The translations under genes were made by a program, and so were the position numbers. From an uncultured bacterium (GTDB lineage Bacteria; Cyanobacteriota; Vampirovibrionia; Gastranaerophilales; Gastranaerophilaceae), in the NCBI GenBank assembly GCA_949299435.1, contig CASGAK010000049.1, positions 1 to 13,724 on the forward strand: 13,724 bases of DNA, read 5' to 3'. This document shows, in pieces, positions 1-6,066 of the stretch. The notes below the pieces were generated by a model. The model saw only the letters and a list, made by a program, of their open reading frames with translations. It had not been told where the DNA came from and did no database searches. Every line of letters begins with the position of its first letter. Positions within the stretch are counted from its first letter, which is position 1.

Positions 1-86
1 AAAAGCCTGAGGCGAAAAACCTCAAATTCTCTGTACCATTCTCTGTCCCAGTGGGTGTGTAAATATGCAATAACCGTCTTTTTCAT
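1..86 (-). CDS. Alpha-mannosidase, GH38 family (N-terminal stub, cut by window edge)
   Basis: Only the first 28 codons are present; the gene runs leftwards out of the window. The translation starts MKKTVIAYLHTHWDREWYR and continues EFEVFRLRL. The HTHWDREWYR block is the N-terminal signature of glycoside hydrolase family 38 alpha-mannosidases, where the His and Asp of HWD belong to the metal and active-site loop. The family removes alpha-linked mannose from glycans. An in-frame stop lies 12 nt upstream of the ATG, so 86 is the only plausible start. No Shine-Dalgarno sequence precedes it, and a promoter-like -10 ends 6 nt upstream. It follows the prepilin gene by 48 nt in the same direction. 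I infer a glycan-degrading enzyme; whether the gene is intact and exported cannot be judged here. Confidence 0.82.
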   Translation of the reverse strand, partial: MKKTVIAYLHTHWDREWYREFEVFRLRL

Positions 87-92
87 ATAATA

Positions 93-120
93 ATTTTAGC
101 ATTTTTATTTAGTTATGCAA
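93..120 (-). promoter_or_regulatory. Putative promoter of the GH38 gene, predicting a leaderless mRNA
   Basis: On the minus strand TTGCAT (120-115) and TAAAAT (98-93) are separated by 16 nt, and the -10 has an extended TGC in front (TGCTAAAAT). Only 6 nt lie between the -10 and the ATG, so transcription would start at or next to the start codon. This is sequence-only evidence in AT-rich DNA. Confidence 0.45.
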
Positions 121-134
121 ATAATTAACAAAGT

Positions 135-818
135 TTATCTTGGTAAATTGTTGAAATAATCTTTATCATTAATTGCATAATATGTGCATGCAATTCCATT
201 AATGAGATTTGTTGAGTTAAGGGAACAATATTCATCTTTGTTAGTATAATAAGTATTTGGTGCACCAACAGGTAATATTTGTCCATTGTCCATAAGCTGA
301 AAAGAAAATATGTCATGTCCCCATTTATTAGGATTTTTGTTTCTGCCATTAACGTCTACTGATATAAATTTTTTGTTACTCCCCTGCATATCTTCAATTA
401 ATATAATACTTCCATCTTGTAATACAAATTGACCATCATCAAATCTTGTAATAGATCCATTCAAATTTATTCCGTTGTATGTTTTATAAGTGCTATTTAC
501 ATATACGCATTCTTTTTGTTTATCACTGCCATTCTTATCGCAGTCTATCAAAACTTTAAAATATGGCATAATTTGTGATTTAAGGTCTGTTGTTGTCCCA
601 TTTCCCCCCAGCATCTCAGGTTTTAATCTTTCACCGTGTTCAGCTTGATACATTTCAAAAGCCTGAAGAATAATAGAATAGCTTTTTTTTAGTCCGGTTT
701 CCAATATTTTGTTTCTGTGTTTATTAATCAATGTCGGTAAAGTCATCGCTGCAACTATTCCTATAATTCCCAGTGTTATTAATACTTCTGCTAATGTGAA
801 TGATGAAATTTTATTCAT
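135..818 (-). CDS. Prepilin-like protein (type IV pilin / pseudopilin N-terminus)
   Basis: This 227-residue protein has a short leader (MNKISS) followed by FTLAEVLITLGIIGIVAAMTLPTL, the class III prepilin signal: a cleavage site, Glu at +5, and a hydrophobic N-terminal helix that anchors the protein and packs in a pilus or pseudopilus. Residue -1 is Ser rather than the usual Gly. The C-terminal domain has an F-V-L-Q-D-G-S strand (131-137), then DVNG (155-158), PN (163-164) and a GHDIFSF block (167-173), then a tail with a single ACT (210-212). The first two of these, and the Cys-Thr tail, recur in the gene at 4137-4820. A good ribosome site (AGAGGT) lies 6-7 nt before the ATG. It is transcribed divergently from the small regulator at 989. 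The likely site is the membrane or cell surface; the specific role (adhesion, uptake, secretion) is unknown. Confidence 0.8.
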   Translation of the reverse strand: MNKISSFTLAEVLITLGIIGIVAAMTLPTLINKHRNKILETGLKKSYSIILQAFEMYQAEHGERLKPEMLGGNGTTTDLKSQIMPYFKVLIDCDKNGSDKQKECVYVNSTYKTYNGINLNGSITRFDDGQFVLQDGSIILIEDMQGSNKKFISVDVNGRNKNPNKWGHDIFSFQLMDNGQILPVGAPNTYYTNKDEYCSLNSTNLINGIACTYYAINDKDYFNNLPR

Positions 819-876
819 TATTACCTCTAAATTTTATTTCAATTTTTAAAATTTATATTTTCTGTTTTGATATCTG

Positions 877-906
877 TTTAAACTTTCTATCTTTAAACTG
901 TTCTAT
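877..906. repeat. Direct repeat TTTAAACT(T/G)TTCTAT, two copies in the prepilin 5' leader
   Basis: TTTAAACTTTCTAT (877-890) and TTTAAACTGTTCTAT (892-906) repeat with a 15-nt period. They lie downstream of the predicted prepilin start point, between promoter and gene. The TAAACT core also occurs in the regulatory region of the second prepilin/regulator pair (4863-4878 and 4925-4932). This suggests regulator half-sites, but chance in AT-rich DNA is possible. Confidence 0.4.
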
Positions 907-939
907 ATATAAATAATTTAGATTACTTATATATAGATT

Positions 940-968
940 ATTATGTCAAATTTGATTACCCTTGTCAA
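940..968 (-). promoter_or_regulatory. Putative sigma-70 promoter of the first prepilin gene
   Basis: On the minus strand TTGACA (968-963) and CATAAT (945-940) are separated by 17 nt, close to consensus. Transcription would start near 933, giving a leader of about 115 nt. The -35 falls inside the dyad at 955-974 and within the spacer of the opposing regulator promoter, so the two promoters overlap. Confidence 0.6.
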
Positions 969-981
969 GGTAATTTATAAT
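952..981 (+). promoter_or_regulatory. Putative promoter of the small regulator gene, predicting a leaderless mRNA
   Basis: TTGATT (952-957) and a perfect TATAAT (976-981) are separated by 18 nt. The ATG at 989 begins only 7 nt after the -10, so the transcript should start at the start codon or very close to it. No Shine-Dalgarno sequence lies at a usable distance (AAGG is 19 nt away). Confidence 0.55.
955..974. promoter_or_regulatory. Dyad-symmetric operator candidate
   Basis: ATTACCCTTGTCAAGGTAAT is a near-perfect inverted repeat. The core CTTG-T-CAAG is perfect and is flanked by ATTAC/GTAAT with one extra C on the left. It lies between the -35 and -10 of the regulator promoter and covers the prepilin -35. 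A protein bound here would block both genes. The obvious candidate ligand is the product of the gene at 989; this is inference. Confidence 0.45.
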
Positions 982-988
982 ATTAAAT

Positions 989-1216
989 ATGATAATTAAT
1001 GATATGACTGATTTTCAGCTCGTTAAATTTTTGTTAAACAAAGAATATATGCTTCAAAAAGACTTATCGGATAAGTTAAATGAGCGAAGCGGTAAAAATA
1101 CAAAGCCCGGCAATTTTTCAGCAAAATTGAAGCGGGAATACTTAACTTTTCGGGATTTAAAAAATATTTGTGATATTTTAGGCTATGATTTGATAATTCA
1201 AAAACGTAAAATTTAA
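989..1216 (+). CDS. Small helix-turn-helix-like DNA-binding protein
   Basis: This is a 75-residue acidic/basic helical protein with no signal peptide. Its order of helices, the segment LQKDLSDKLNERSG (22-35), then N.SAKLKREYLTFRDLKNICDILGYDL (41-69), resembles compact Xre/Cro-type helix-turn-helix proteins, where a first helix holds the LxxxLN pattern and the last part reads 'I..ILGY.L'. The assignment comes from pattern alone, and no catalytic motif is present. The ATG at 989 is chosen because it is the first in-frame ATG and because the TATAAT at 976-981 points to it; Met6 (1004) is a weaker alternative. The gene is divergent from the prepilin gene at 135-818, with overlapping promoters and a dyad between them, so regulation of that gene and of itself is the simplest hypothesis. 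Confidence 0.65.
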   Translation: MIINDMTDFQLVKFLLNKEYMLQKDLSDKLNERSGKNTKPGNFSAKLKREYLTFRDLKNICDILGYDLIIQKRKI

Positions 1217-1500
1217 TGTATTGTTGCACTTACCTAGTTTCTCTTATTTAATGTATAAAAGATTGCTCTGTTTAAAAGACTTTGCGTTGGAGAATTCTTA
1301 TGCTATTAGTTATTGTAAGTTTGGTTAATTTTCTCTAAACCTGCACCTTAATAATATTTCCCATATGTAAGAGCACACTTCGTGTGCAAATAATTAATTA
1401 AAGATTAATTTCAATGACTTTTTATAAATCAACGTTAAAATAAGAATATAAGATTCAGATGTAATTCTGAATAAAATTTTTGTAAAAAGGAGTTGATTAT
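1217..1500. other. Intergenic region upstream of clpB, no convincing gene
   Basis: These 284 nt hold no supported gene; a 25-codon ORF at 1251-1328 has no ribosome site. Two symmetric elements are visible: GCACAC-TTC-GTGTGC (1373-1387), a tight hairpin without a T-run, and ATTCAGA-N6-TCTGAAT (1453-1472) just ahead of the clpB ribosome site. A TATAAG at 1447-1452 could be a -10, but no good -35 pairs with it. I found no CIRCE element. Confidence 0.5.
1453..1472 (+). promoter_or_regulatory. Inverted repeat in the clpB leader
   Basis: ATTCAGA-TGTAAT-TCTGAAT is a perfect 7-bp inverted repeat ending 13 nt before the AAAGGAG ribosome site of clpB (1486-1492). It could be a DNA operator for a heat-shock regulator or a small leader hairpin. 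There is no match to a known heat-shock operator that I recognise. Confidence 0.35.
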
Positions 1501-4101
1501 ATGGCAGATATAAATAAATTTACGAATTATTCTCAAGAGATTCTATCCTCAGCGAGTGCGATTATGAATTCTCACAGTAATTCAGAATTACAGCCTGAGC
1601 ATATTATGCTTGCGATGATTAAAGATAATGGGATTATAAAGGATTATCTGAGCGAATTAAAACTTCTAAATCAAGGCTTTATTGACAAAATTGTCAGGGC
1701 TGTAAATTCTTTTCCGAAGATTTCAGGACCTGTGAACGCACAGCAAATGTTTTTGTCCAATCAAACTTACAGATTACTTGATTTAGCAGAGCAGCAGTCA
1801 GCTGAAATGAAAGATGAATTCGTAAGTATTGAATCAATTCTTTTAGCGATGACAAAACTTGAAGGCAGTAATATCCAAAATGTTTTGAAAAGTTTTGGTG
1901 TTGATTCAAATAAAGTTTTGAGTGTAATGAAAAAAATAAGAGGTAATAAGAAAGTGGATAATAAAAATGCAGAAGAAAATATGAAAGCGTTGGAAAAATA
2001 TTCAACGGATCTGACGGCACTTGCAAGAAAAGGGAAATTAGATCCTGTAATCGGTCGTGACGAAGAAGTCAGAAGGATTATTCAGGTATTGAACAGAAGG
2101 ACAAAAAACAATCCTGTACTAATCGGAGAACCAGGTGTAGGAAAAACAGCTATTGTCGAAGGACTTGCACAAAGAATAGTACGTGGTGATGTCCCTGAGA
2201 GTTTGAAAGATGTAAAACTTGTATCACTTGATATGGGGGCATTAGTTGCAGGGGCAAAATTCCGCGGAGAATTTGAAGAACGTTTAAAAGCCGTATTGAA
2301 AGAGGTCGAAGAATCAAACGGTGAAATTGTAATGTTTATAGATGAGTTGCATACGGTCGTCGGAGCAGGTGCTACAGAAGGTTCTATGGACGCCGGAAAC
2401 ATTTTGAAGCCTATGCTTGCTAGAGGTGTTTTAAGAACAATCGGTGCTACTACAATTAATGAATATAGAAAATATATAGAAAAAGATCCGGCATTAGAAA
2501 GAAGATTTCAGCCTGTGCTTGTAGATGAGCCATCTGTAGAAGATACGATAAGTATTTTGAGAGGCTTAAAAGAAAAATATGAAGTCCATCATGGAATACG
2601 TATTTTAGACAGTGCACTTATTCAAGCCGCAAAGTTATCTGACAGATATATCACAGACAGATTCTTACCTGATAAAGCGATCGATTTAATTGATGAAGCG
2701 GCATCTTCTTTACGTATAGAAATAGATTCTATGCCAGAAGAAATTGATGCTATGATGCGTCAAAAAATTCAGCTTGAAATTGAAAGGGAAGCCTTGAAAA
2801 AAGAAACCTCAGATGAAGCGAAAGCAAAAGTCGATGATATTTCGAAACAGATTGACAATTTAGAGGGTAAAATAAATACCCTAAAAGTTCAATGGGAAAA
2901 AGAAAAAGCATCAATTACGGGCGAAGCTGCAATTAAAGATGAGATAGATCAAGTCAAAAAGAAAATAGAAGAAGCAGAGCGAAATACTGATTTGCAGACA
3001 GCAGCTGAATTAAAATACGGTAAATTGCTTGAGTTGGAAAAACAATTAAAAGCATGCCAGTCAAAGGAAAAGACAGAGAATAAACTGCTGAAAGAAGAAA
3101 TAGACGATGAGGATATAGCAAATGTAGTAAGCAAATGGACAGGAATCCCTGTCAACAAACTTATAGAAAGCGAAAAACAAAAGTTAGTAAATATGGAAGA
3201 TATTTTACATAAACGACTTATCGGTCAAGACGAGGCTGTAGATACCGTATCAGATGCAATCCGCAGAGCAAGGTCAGGATTAAAAGATCCGAAACGCCCG
3301 ATTGGTACGTTCCTTTTCTTAGGTCCTACCGGTGTTGGTAAGACTGAACTTGCAAAATCTTTGGCAGAATTTATGTTCAATGATGAAGATGCATTGATTA
3401 GAATTGATATGTCTGAGTATATGGAAAAACATAACGTAGCACGTTTAGTCGGAGCTCCTCCAGGATATGTCGGATATGAAGAAGGCGGACAATTAACCGA
3501 AGCTGTCAGAAGAAAACCTTATTCGGTTGTTCTTTTCGATGAAATTGAAAAAGCACACCCTGATGTGTTTAATATAATGCTTCAAATCTTTGATGACGGG
3601 CGTTTGACAGATTCAAAGGGCAGAACTGTCGATTTTAAAAATACTTTGATAATCATGACTTCAAATATCGGAAGTGAGATAATTCTTGAAAATACTTTGA
3701 ATAGTATGGTATCACCATCTGAATTTGATGAAACAAAAGAAAAGGTCATGGCTGTATTGAGAAGTAAATTTAAACCCGAATTTTTAAACCGTATAGATGA
3801 AACTATTTTCTTTAAAGCTCTTACGCTGCAGGATTTATCAAAGATTGTCGATATTCAAATGGATTACTTAAGAAGACTTTTGAAAGATCAGGAATTAGAA
3901 CTTGAAGTGACGGACGATGCGAAAGAATTTTTGGCAACACGTGGTTATAATCCTGTCTATGGTGCCAGACCTCTAAAACGTGTAATTCGACAACTAGTTG
4001 AAAACCCGTTATCTAAAATGATTCTTTCACAAAATCTTTTAAGCGGTGATAAAATTAAAATTGATGTCGCTGATGATGAGATTGTTTTTAATAAAGTATA
4101 A
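1501..4101 (+). CDS. clpB: ATP-dependent chaperone ClpB (protein disaggregase)
   Basis: At 866 residues it is the usual length for ClpB, the cytoplasmic hexameric AAA+ unfoldase that rescues aggregated proteins together with DnaK. Domains in order: Clp_N repeat domain (about 1-145); first AAA+ domain with Walker A GEPGVGKT (209-216) and Walker B with D281-E282; a long charged coiled-coil middle domain (about 400-540), which separates ClpB from ClpA/ClpX; second AAA+ domain with Walker A GPTGVGKT (608-615) and Walker B D680-E681; C-terminal small domain with sensor-2 GAR (821-823). Both ATPase sites look intact. The start is fixed by AAAGGAG 8 nt before the ATG. It is monocistronic: a strong terminator follows at once. 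Nothing shows which heat-shock regulator controls it. Confidence 0.97.
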   Translation: MADINKFTNYSQEILSSASAIMNSHSNSELQPEHIMLAMIKDNGIIKDYLSELKLLNQGFIDKIVRAVNSFPKISGPVNAQQMFLSNQTYRLLDLAEQQSAEMKDEFVSIESILLAMTKLEGSNIQNVLKSFGVDSNKVLSVMKKIRGNKKVDNKNAEENMKALEKYSTDLTALARKGKLDPVIGRDEEVRRIIQVLNRRTKNNPVLIGEPGVGKTAIVEGLAQRIVRGDVPESLKDVKLVSLDMGALVAGAKFRGEFEERLKAVLKEVEESNGEIVMFIDELHTVVGAGATEGSMDAGNILKPMLARGVLRTIGATTINEYRKYIEKDPALERRFQPVLVDEPSVEDTISILRGLKEKYEVHHGIRILDSALIQAAKLSDRYITDRFLPDKAIDLIDEAASSLRIEIDSMPEEIDAMMRQKIQLEIEREALKKETSDEAKAKVDDISKQIDNLEGKINTLKVQWEKEKASITGEAAIKDEIDQVKKKIEEAERNTDLQTAAELKYGKLLELEKQLKACQSKEKTENKLLKEEIDDEDIANVVSKWTGIPVNKLIESEKQKLVNMEDILHKRLIGQDEAVDTVSDAIRRARSGLKDPKRPIGTFLFLGPTGVGKTELAKSLAEFMFNDEDALIRIDMSEYMEKHNVARLVGAPPGYVGYEEGGQLTEAVRRKPYSVVLFDEIEKAHPDVFNIMLQIFDDGRLTDSKGRTVDFKNTLIIMTSNIGSEIILENTLNSMVSPSEFDETKEKVMAVLRSKFKPEFLNRIDETIFFKALTLQDLSKIVDIQMDYLRRLLKDQELELEVTDDAKEFLATRGYNPVYGARPLKRVIRQLVENPLSKMILSQNLLSGDKIKIDVADDEIVFNKV

Positions 4102-4103
4102 CT

Positions 4104-4134
4104 AAAAAAGACCTCTTAAACTGAGGTCTTTTTT
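4104..4134. terminator. Bidirectional intrinsic terminator between clpB and the second prepilin gene
   Basis: AAAGACCTC-TTAAACT-GAGGTCTTT forms a 9-bp stem (4107-4115 / 4123-4131) with a 7-nt loop, flanked by an A-run on the left and a T-run on the right. It can therefore stop transcription from either side. It ends clpB on the plus strand and the convergent gene (stop at 4137) on the minus strand. Confidence 0.92.
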
Positions 4135-4136
4135 TA

Positions 4137-4820
4137 TTATTGTGGGTAATCATTTTTAAATTCCCAATTGTCAATTTGTAAGAGTCTAGTACAGTAGTAA
4201 CCATTCTTTTTACAGAGTTCATAGGCCTGTTCTCGTGTCTTTGAGTTTGCATAAGAAGATGTTGTAATTTTTTCATTTGGATTAAGTTTATTGGTCTTGT
4301 CGTAAGGACAGATATAAAACGCAAACTGGTCTTGTCCTTTTTTATTAGGTTTTTTGTCACCGTTTGCATCAAAGATAAGGTCGTAGCAAGAGCCTGCATT
4401 AAGATATGCAATAGTGCCGTCATGAAAAATTATTCTGTTTGTTTTAAAAATAGTATTCCCATTTTCATCAGAAGTGTTAAGTCCTTTTTCATAAGAATAA
4501 TATTTAAGATATTTTTTTAAATATCTGTTGAAAAAATTTTCGCATAATTCCGAAGTTTTTACGTGATCTTTATTGCCGTTTTCATCTACGTAACCTGTTG
4601 TATCAAAATCCCAATATCTCATATCCGAATTGTAAATTTCACTCATCATAATAGCCTGTTGCATTGTTGAGTAAAACTTCTTTAATCTGGCTGAAGTTTC
4701 CTGCTTTTGATGTTTTTGAATTAATGTAGGTAACGTCATTGCTGCAACTATTCCTATTATGCCTAGTGTAATGAGGGTTTCTGCTAAAGTAAATCCGTTT
4801 TCAAATCTTAATAGTTTCAT
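4137..4820 (-). CDS. Prepilin-like protein (type IV pilin / pseudopilin N-terminus)
   Basis: This protein also has 227 residues. The leader MKLLRFENG ends in the canonical Gly, followed by FTLAETLITLGIIGIVAAMTLPTL with Glu at +5: a complete prepilin peptidase site and helical anchor. The C-terminal part has FHDGT (132-136), DANG (151-154), PN (158-159), G162, D164 and F-A-F (166-168), then a tail with CT (210-211) and DYP (224-226). This layout matches the protein at 135-818, so the two are distant paralogs. Four Cys residues could form disulfides after export. AAAGGAG lies 7 nt before the ATG. It is divergent from the regulator at 4933. Function beyond membrane-anchored or filament subunit is unknown. 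Confidence 0.85.
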   Translation of the reverse strand: MKLLRFENGFTLAETLITLGIIGIVAAMTLPTLIQKHQKQETSARLKKFYSTMQQAIMMSEIYNSDMRYWDFDTTGYVDENGNKDHVKTSELCENFFNRYLKKYLKYYSYEKGLNTSDENGNTIFKTNRIIFHDGTIAYLNAGSCYDLIFDANGDKKPNKKGQDQFAFYICPYDKTNKLNPNEKITTSSYANSKTREQAYELCKKNGYYCTRLLQIDNWEFKNDYPQ

Positions 4821-4862
4821 AAATTATCTCCTTTGGTATAGCTGGAATAAGCTGTAATTAAT

Positions 4863-4878
4863 ATAAACTATAGTTTAT
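4863..4878. promoter_or_regulatory. Perfect 16-bp palindrome, operator candidate for the prepilin gene
   Basis: ATAAACTATAGTTTAT is a perfect palindrome. It begins just downstream of the predicted prepilin transcription start (near 4880), where a bound repressor would block RNA polymerase. A matching half-site, TTTAAACTAT, covers the start of the divergent regulator gene (4925-4934). The arrangement fits autoregulation and prepilin control by the Xre protein at 4933. Confidence 0.5.
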
Positions 4879-4886
4879 TAATTTAT

Positions 4887-4915
4887 ATTGTAGATTATAG
4901 ATTTCATAAAGTCAA
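4887..4915 (-). promoter_or_regulatory. Putative sigma-70 promoter of the second prepilin gene
   Basis: On the minus strand TTGACT (4915-4910) and TACAAT (4892-4887) have a 17-nt spacer. The start point would be near 4880, about 60 nt before the ATG. The -35 is only 3 nt from the -10-like TATAAA (4919-4924) of the divergent regulator, so the two promoters overlap. Confidence 0.62.
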
Positions 4916-4918
4916 GAT

Positions 4919-4924
4919 TATAAA
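4919..4924 (+). promoter_or_regulatory. Putative -10 of the Xre regulator, close to its ATG
   Basis: TATAAA lies 8 nt before the ATG at 4933; the matching -35 is weak (around 4896-4901). No Shine-Dalgarno sequence is present. This again suggests a leaderless or nearly leaderless message. Confidence 0.35.
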
Positions 4925-4932
4925 TTTAAACT

Positions 4933-5151
4933 ATGAATGAAGAAAGCCTGCTAAAATTATTTGGATTTAACCTTAAAATAGAACGATTAAAGCGGAAAAT
5001 TTCACAGGAAAAAGTAGCTGAAGCTCTAGATTTCAGCTCTGTTTATGTATCAAATGTAGAAAGCGGCAAACATAATATCTCACTTGTCAATGCTTTGAAA
5101 TTTTGTGAGTATTATGGTTTGCCGCTAGAATCTCTTTTAAAAGATAAATAA
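4933..5151 (+). CDS. Xre-family helix-turn-helix transcriptional regulator
   Basis: This 72-residue protein is essentially one Xre/Cro-type DNA-binding domain. FGFNLKIERLKRKISQEKVAE starts the domain (11-31); the turn and recognition helix are EALDFSSVYVSNVESGKHN (31-49), with the S..YVS..E.GK pattern typical of the family; then LVNALKFCEYYGLPLESLL. It has no sensor or effector domain and resembles small autoregulators of the controller-protein type. It is divergent from the prepilin gene at 4137-4820 with overlapping promoters. Its own start codon overlaps a TTTAAACTAT half-site of the palindrome at 4863. Its stop lies 1 nt from the stop of the convergent gene at 5153. Target identity is inferred from position only. 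Confidence 0.88.
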   Translation: MNEESLLKLFGFNLKIERLKRKISQEKVAEALDFSSVYVSNVESGKHNISLVNALKFCEYYGLPLESLLKDK

Positions 5152-5160
5152 CTTATTTAT
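5144..5160. repeat. 17-bp palindrome spanning both stop codons of convergent genes
   Basis: ATAAATAA-C-TTATTTAT has 8-bp arms around the single intergenic base 5152, and each arm holds the TAA stop of one gene. It has no GC stem and no T-run, so it is a poor intrinsic terminator. Transcription from the two sides probably overlaps here. Confidence 0.5.
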
Positions 5161-5623
5161 TCAGCCAAATTGTAAAAATAGGTTTGTCAACGCCATATTT
5201 AATGTCAATTTCTTTGCCGCGACCTATGGCTCCTATATAGTTAAAAAATTGAGCCAGCCTTTTGCCTTTTGTCTTTAATAATTCAAATCCGTTAATATAA
5301 AGATGTGATTCAAAAGAAACTTTTTTCCCCTCTGCATCATGCGTAATAAAATGCTGAGATTCTATTTCTGCATTATCTGATACCCAGCCGTTTTCGCTTA
5401 GAAAATCAACTTTTGCAAGTATCGGAGTGTCTTTTTTTATAAAAACTTGATTGTTGTAATAGACATCGTTTATTACTTTGAACTTTAAATAATCTCCGAT
5501 TTCAATTTGATCGTAAGCTGTTGAAATATTTTCAGCAGGTGCTATTTTTATAGGAACTTTTTCAGCAAATACGATGTTAGAACTGAGTAAAAATAAAGAT
5601 AATATTAAAATTAATTTTTTCAT
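5153..5623 (-). CDS. Exported protein of unknown function, paralog of its upstream neighbour
   Basis: This 156-residue protein has a signal peptide with a basic start, a hydrophobic core, and a probable cut after residue 20 (VFA-EK). I do not recognise a family. It aligns along its length with the product of 5626-6066: V-P-I-K-I-x-P after the signal, then G-D-Y-L-K-F-K-V, I-K-K-D-T-P, E-N-G and A-E-I-E-S, a Y-I-N-G strand, R-G-K-E-I-D-I near the end, and a final F-T-I-W-L. The alternating hydrophobic pattern suggests a beta-rich fold. The ATG is 2 nt after the stop of the upstream gene, whose last codons carry the GGAG ribosome site, so translation is likely coupled. It is the third gene of the protease operon. 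Location would be periplasm or outside the cell. Confidence 0.72.
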   Translation of the reverse strand: MKKLILILSLFLLSSNIVFAEKVPIKIAPAENISTAYDQIEIGDYLKFKVINDVYYNNQVFIKKDTPILAKVDFLSENGWVSDNAEIESQHFITHDAEGKKVSFESHLYINGFELLKTKGKRLAQFFNYIGAIGRGKEIDIKYGVDKPIFTIWLNK

Positions 5624-5625
5624 TT

Positions 5626-6066
5626 TTAATTCTCCAAATAAAGAATAAAGTCACATTCATCAGGTCTTGCAATCACCTCTCCGCCTCTTATAAAAGCTGG
5701 AGCTTCAGATAGATTGTATTCGGTAAATTCAGCAAGTTTTTTGTGAGAGCTTCCTTTTAGATAAATATAACCTTTTAATTTTTTATTTTGATATCTGAAA
5801 TTTTCGATTAAAACCTCAGCTGATTTTCCGTTAAAACCGTTATCCTCAATTTTAGTGACAAGTCCTGTGACGATATCACCTTTTTTTAAGTATCCTGCAT
5901 CTTCCAAAACTCTAAAATCCGCAGAATCACCTTCCATAACTGAGGATTTCCTGCTGGCAGTTGTGATAATAGTGTCTGGTGTGACTTTAACAGGAATATC
6001 AGACGCATAAGATATACCTGCTAAAGCTAACGAAATCATAGCGATAATAAATATTTTTTTAATCAT
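5626..6066 (-). CDS. Exported protein of unknown function, paralog of its downstream neighbour
   Basis: This 146-residue protein has a signal peptide (probable cut SYA-SD after residue 21). The mature part begins IPVKVTP, matching VPIKIAP of the downstream protein. Further shared positions are E-G-D...F-R-V, L-K-K-G-D-I, E-D-N-G-F, S-A-E-V, Y-I-Y-L-K-G and R-G-G-E-V. There is no recognisable catalytic motif and no Cys except one near the C-terminus. Its ATG overlaps the stop codon of the metalloprotease gene (TAATG at 6068-6064), which points to coupled translation and a joint role. Possible roles include substrate, inhibitor, chaperone or envelope partner of the protease; none can be chosen from sequence. 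Confidence 0.72.
   Translation of the reverse strand: MIKKIFIIAMISLALAGISYASDIPVKVTPDTIITTASRKSSVMEGDSADFRVLEDAGYLKKGDIVTGLVTKIEDNGFNGKSAEVLIENFRYQNKKLKGYIYLKGSSHKKLAEFTEYNLSEAPAFIRGGEVIARPDECDFILYLEN

Noticed and set aside
9..30. Hairpin TGAGG/CCTCA as a terminator near the left edge
   Set aside because: It lies inside the GH38 reading frame, has a 5-bp stem and no T-run.
1251..1328. 25-codon ORF MYKRLL...
   Set aside because: No ribosome site, no promoter at a proper distance, and composition as expected of AT-rich non-coding DNA.
1217..1500. CIRCE (HrcA) operator before clpB
   Set aside because: I looked for the TTAGCACTC-N9-GAGTGCTAA pattern; the GCACAC/GTGTGC hairpin at 1373-1387 has a 3-nt loop and does not match it.
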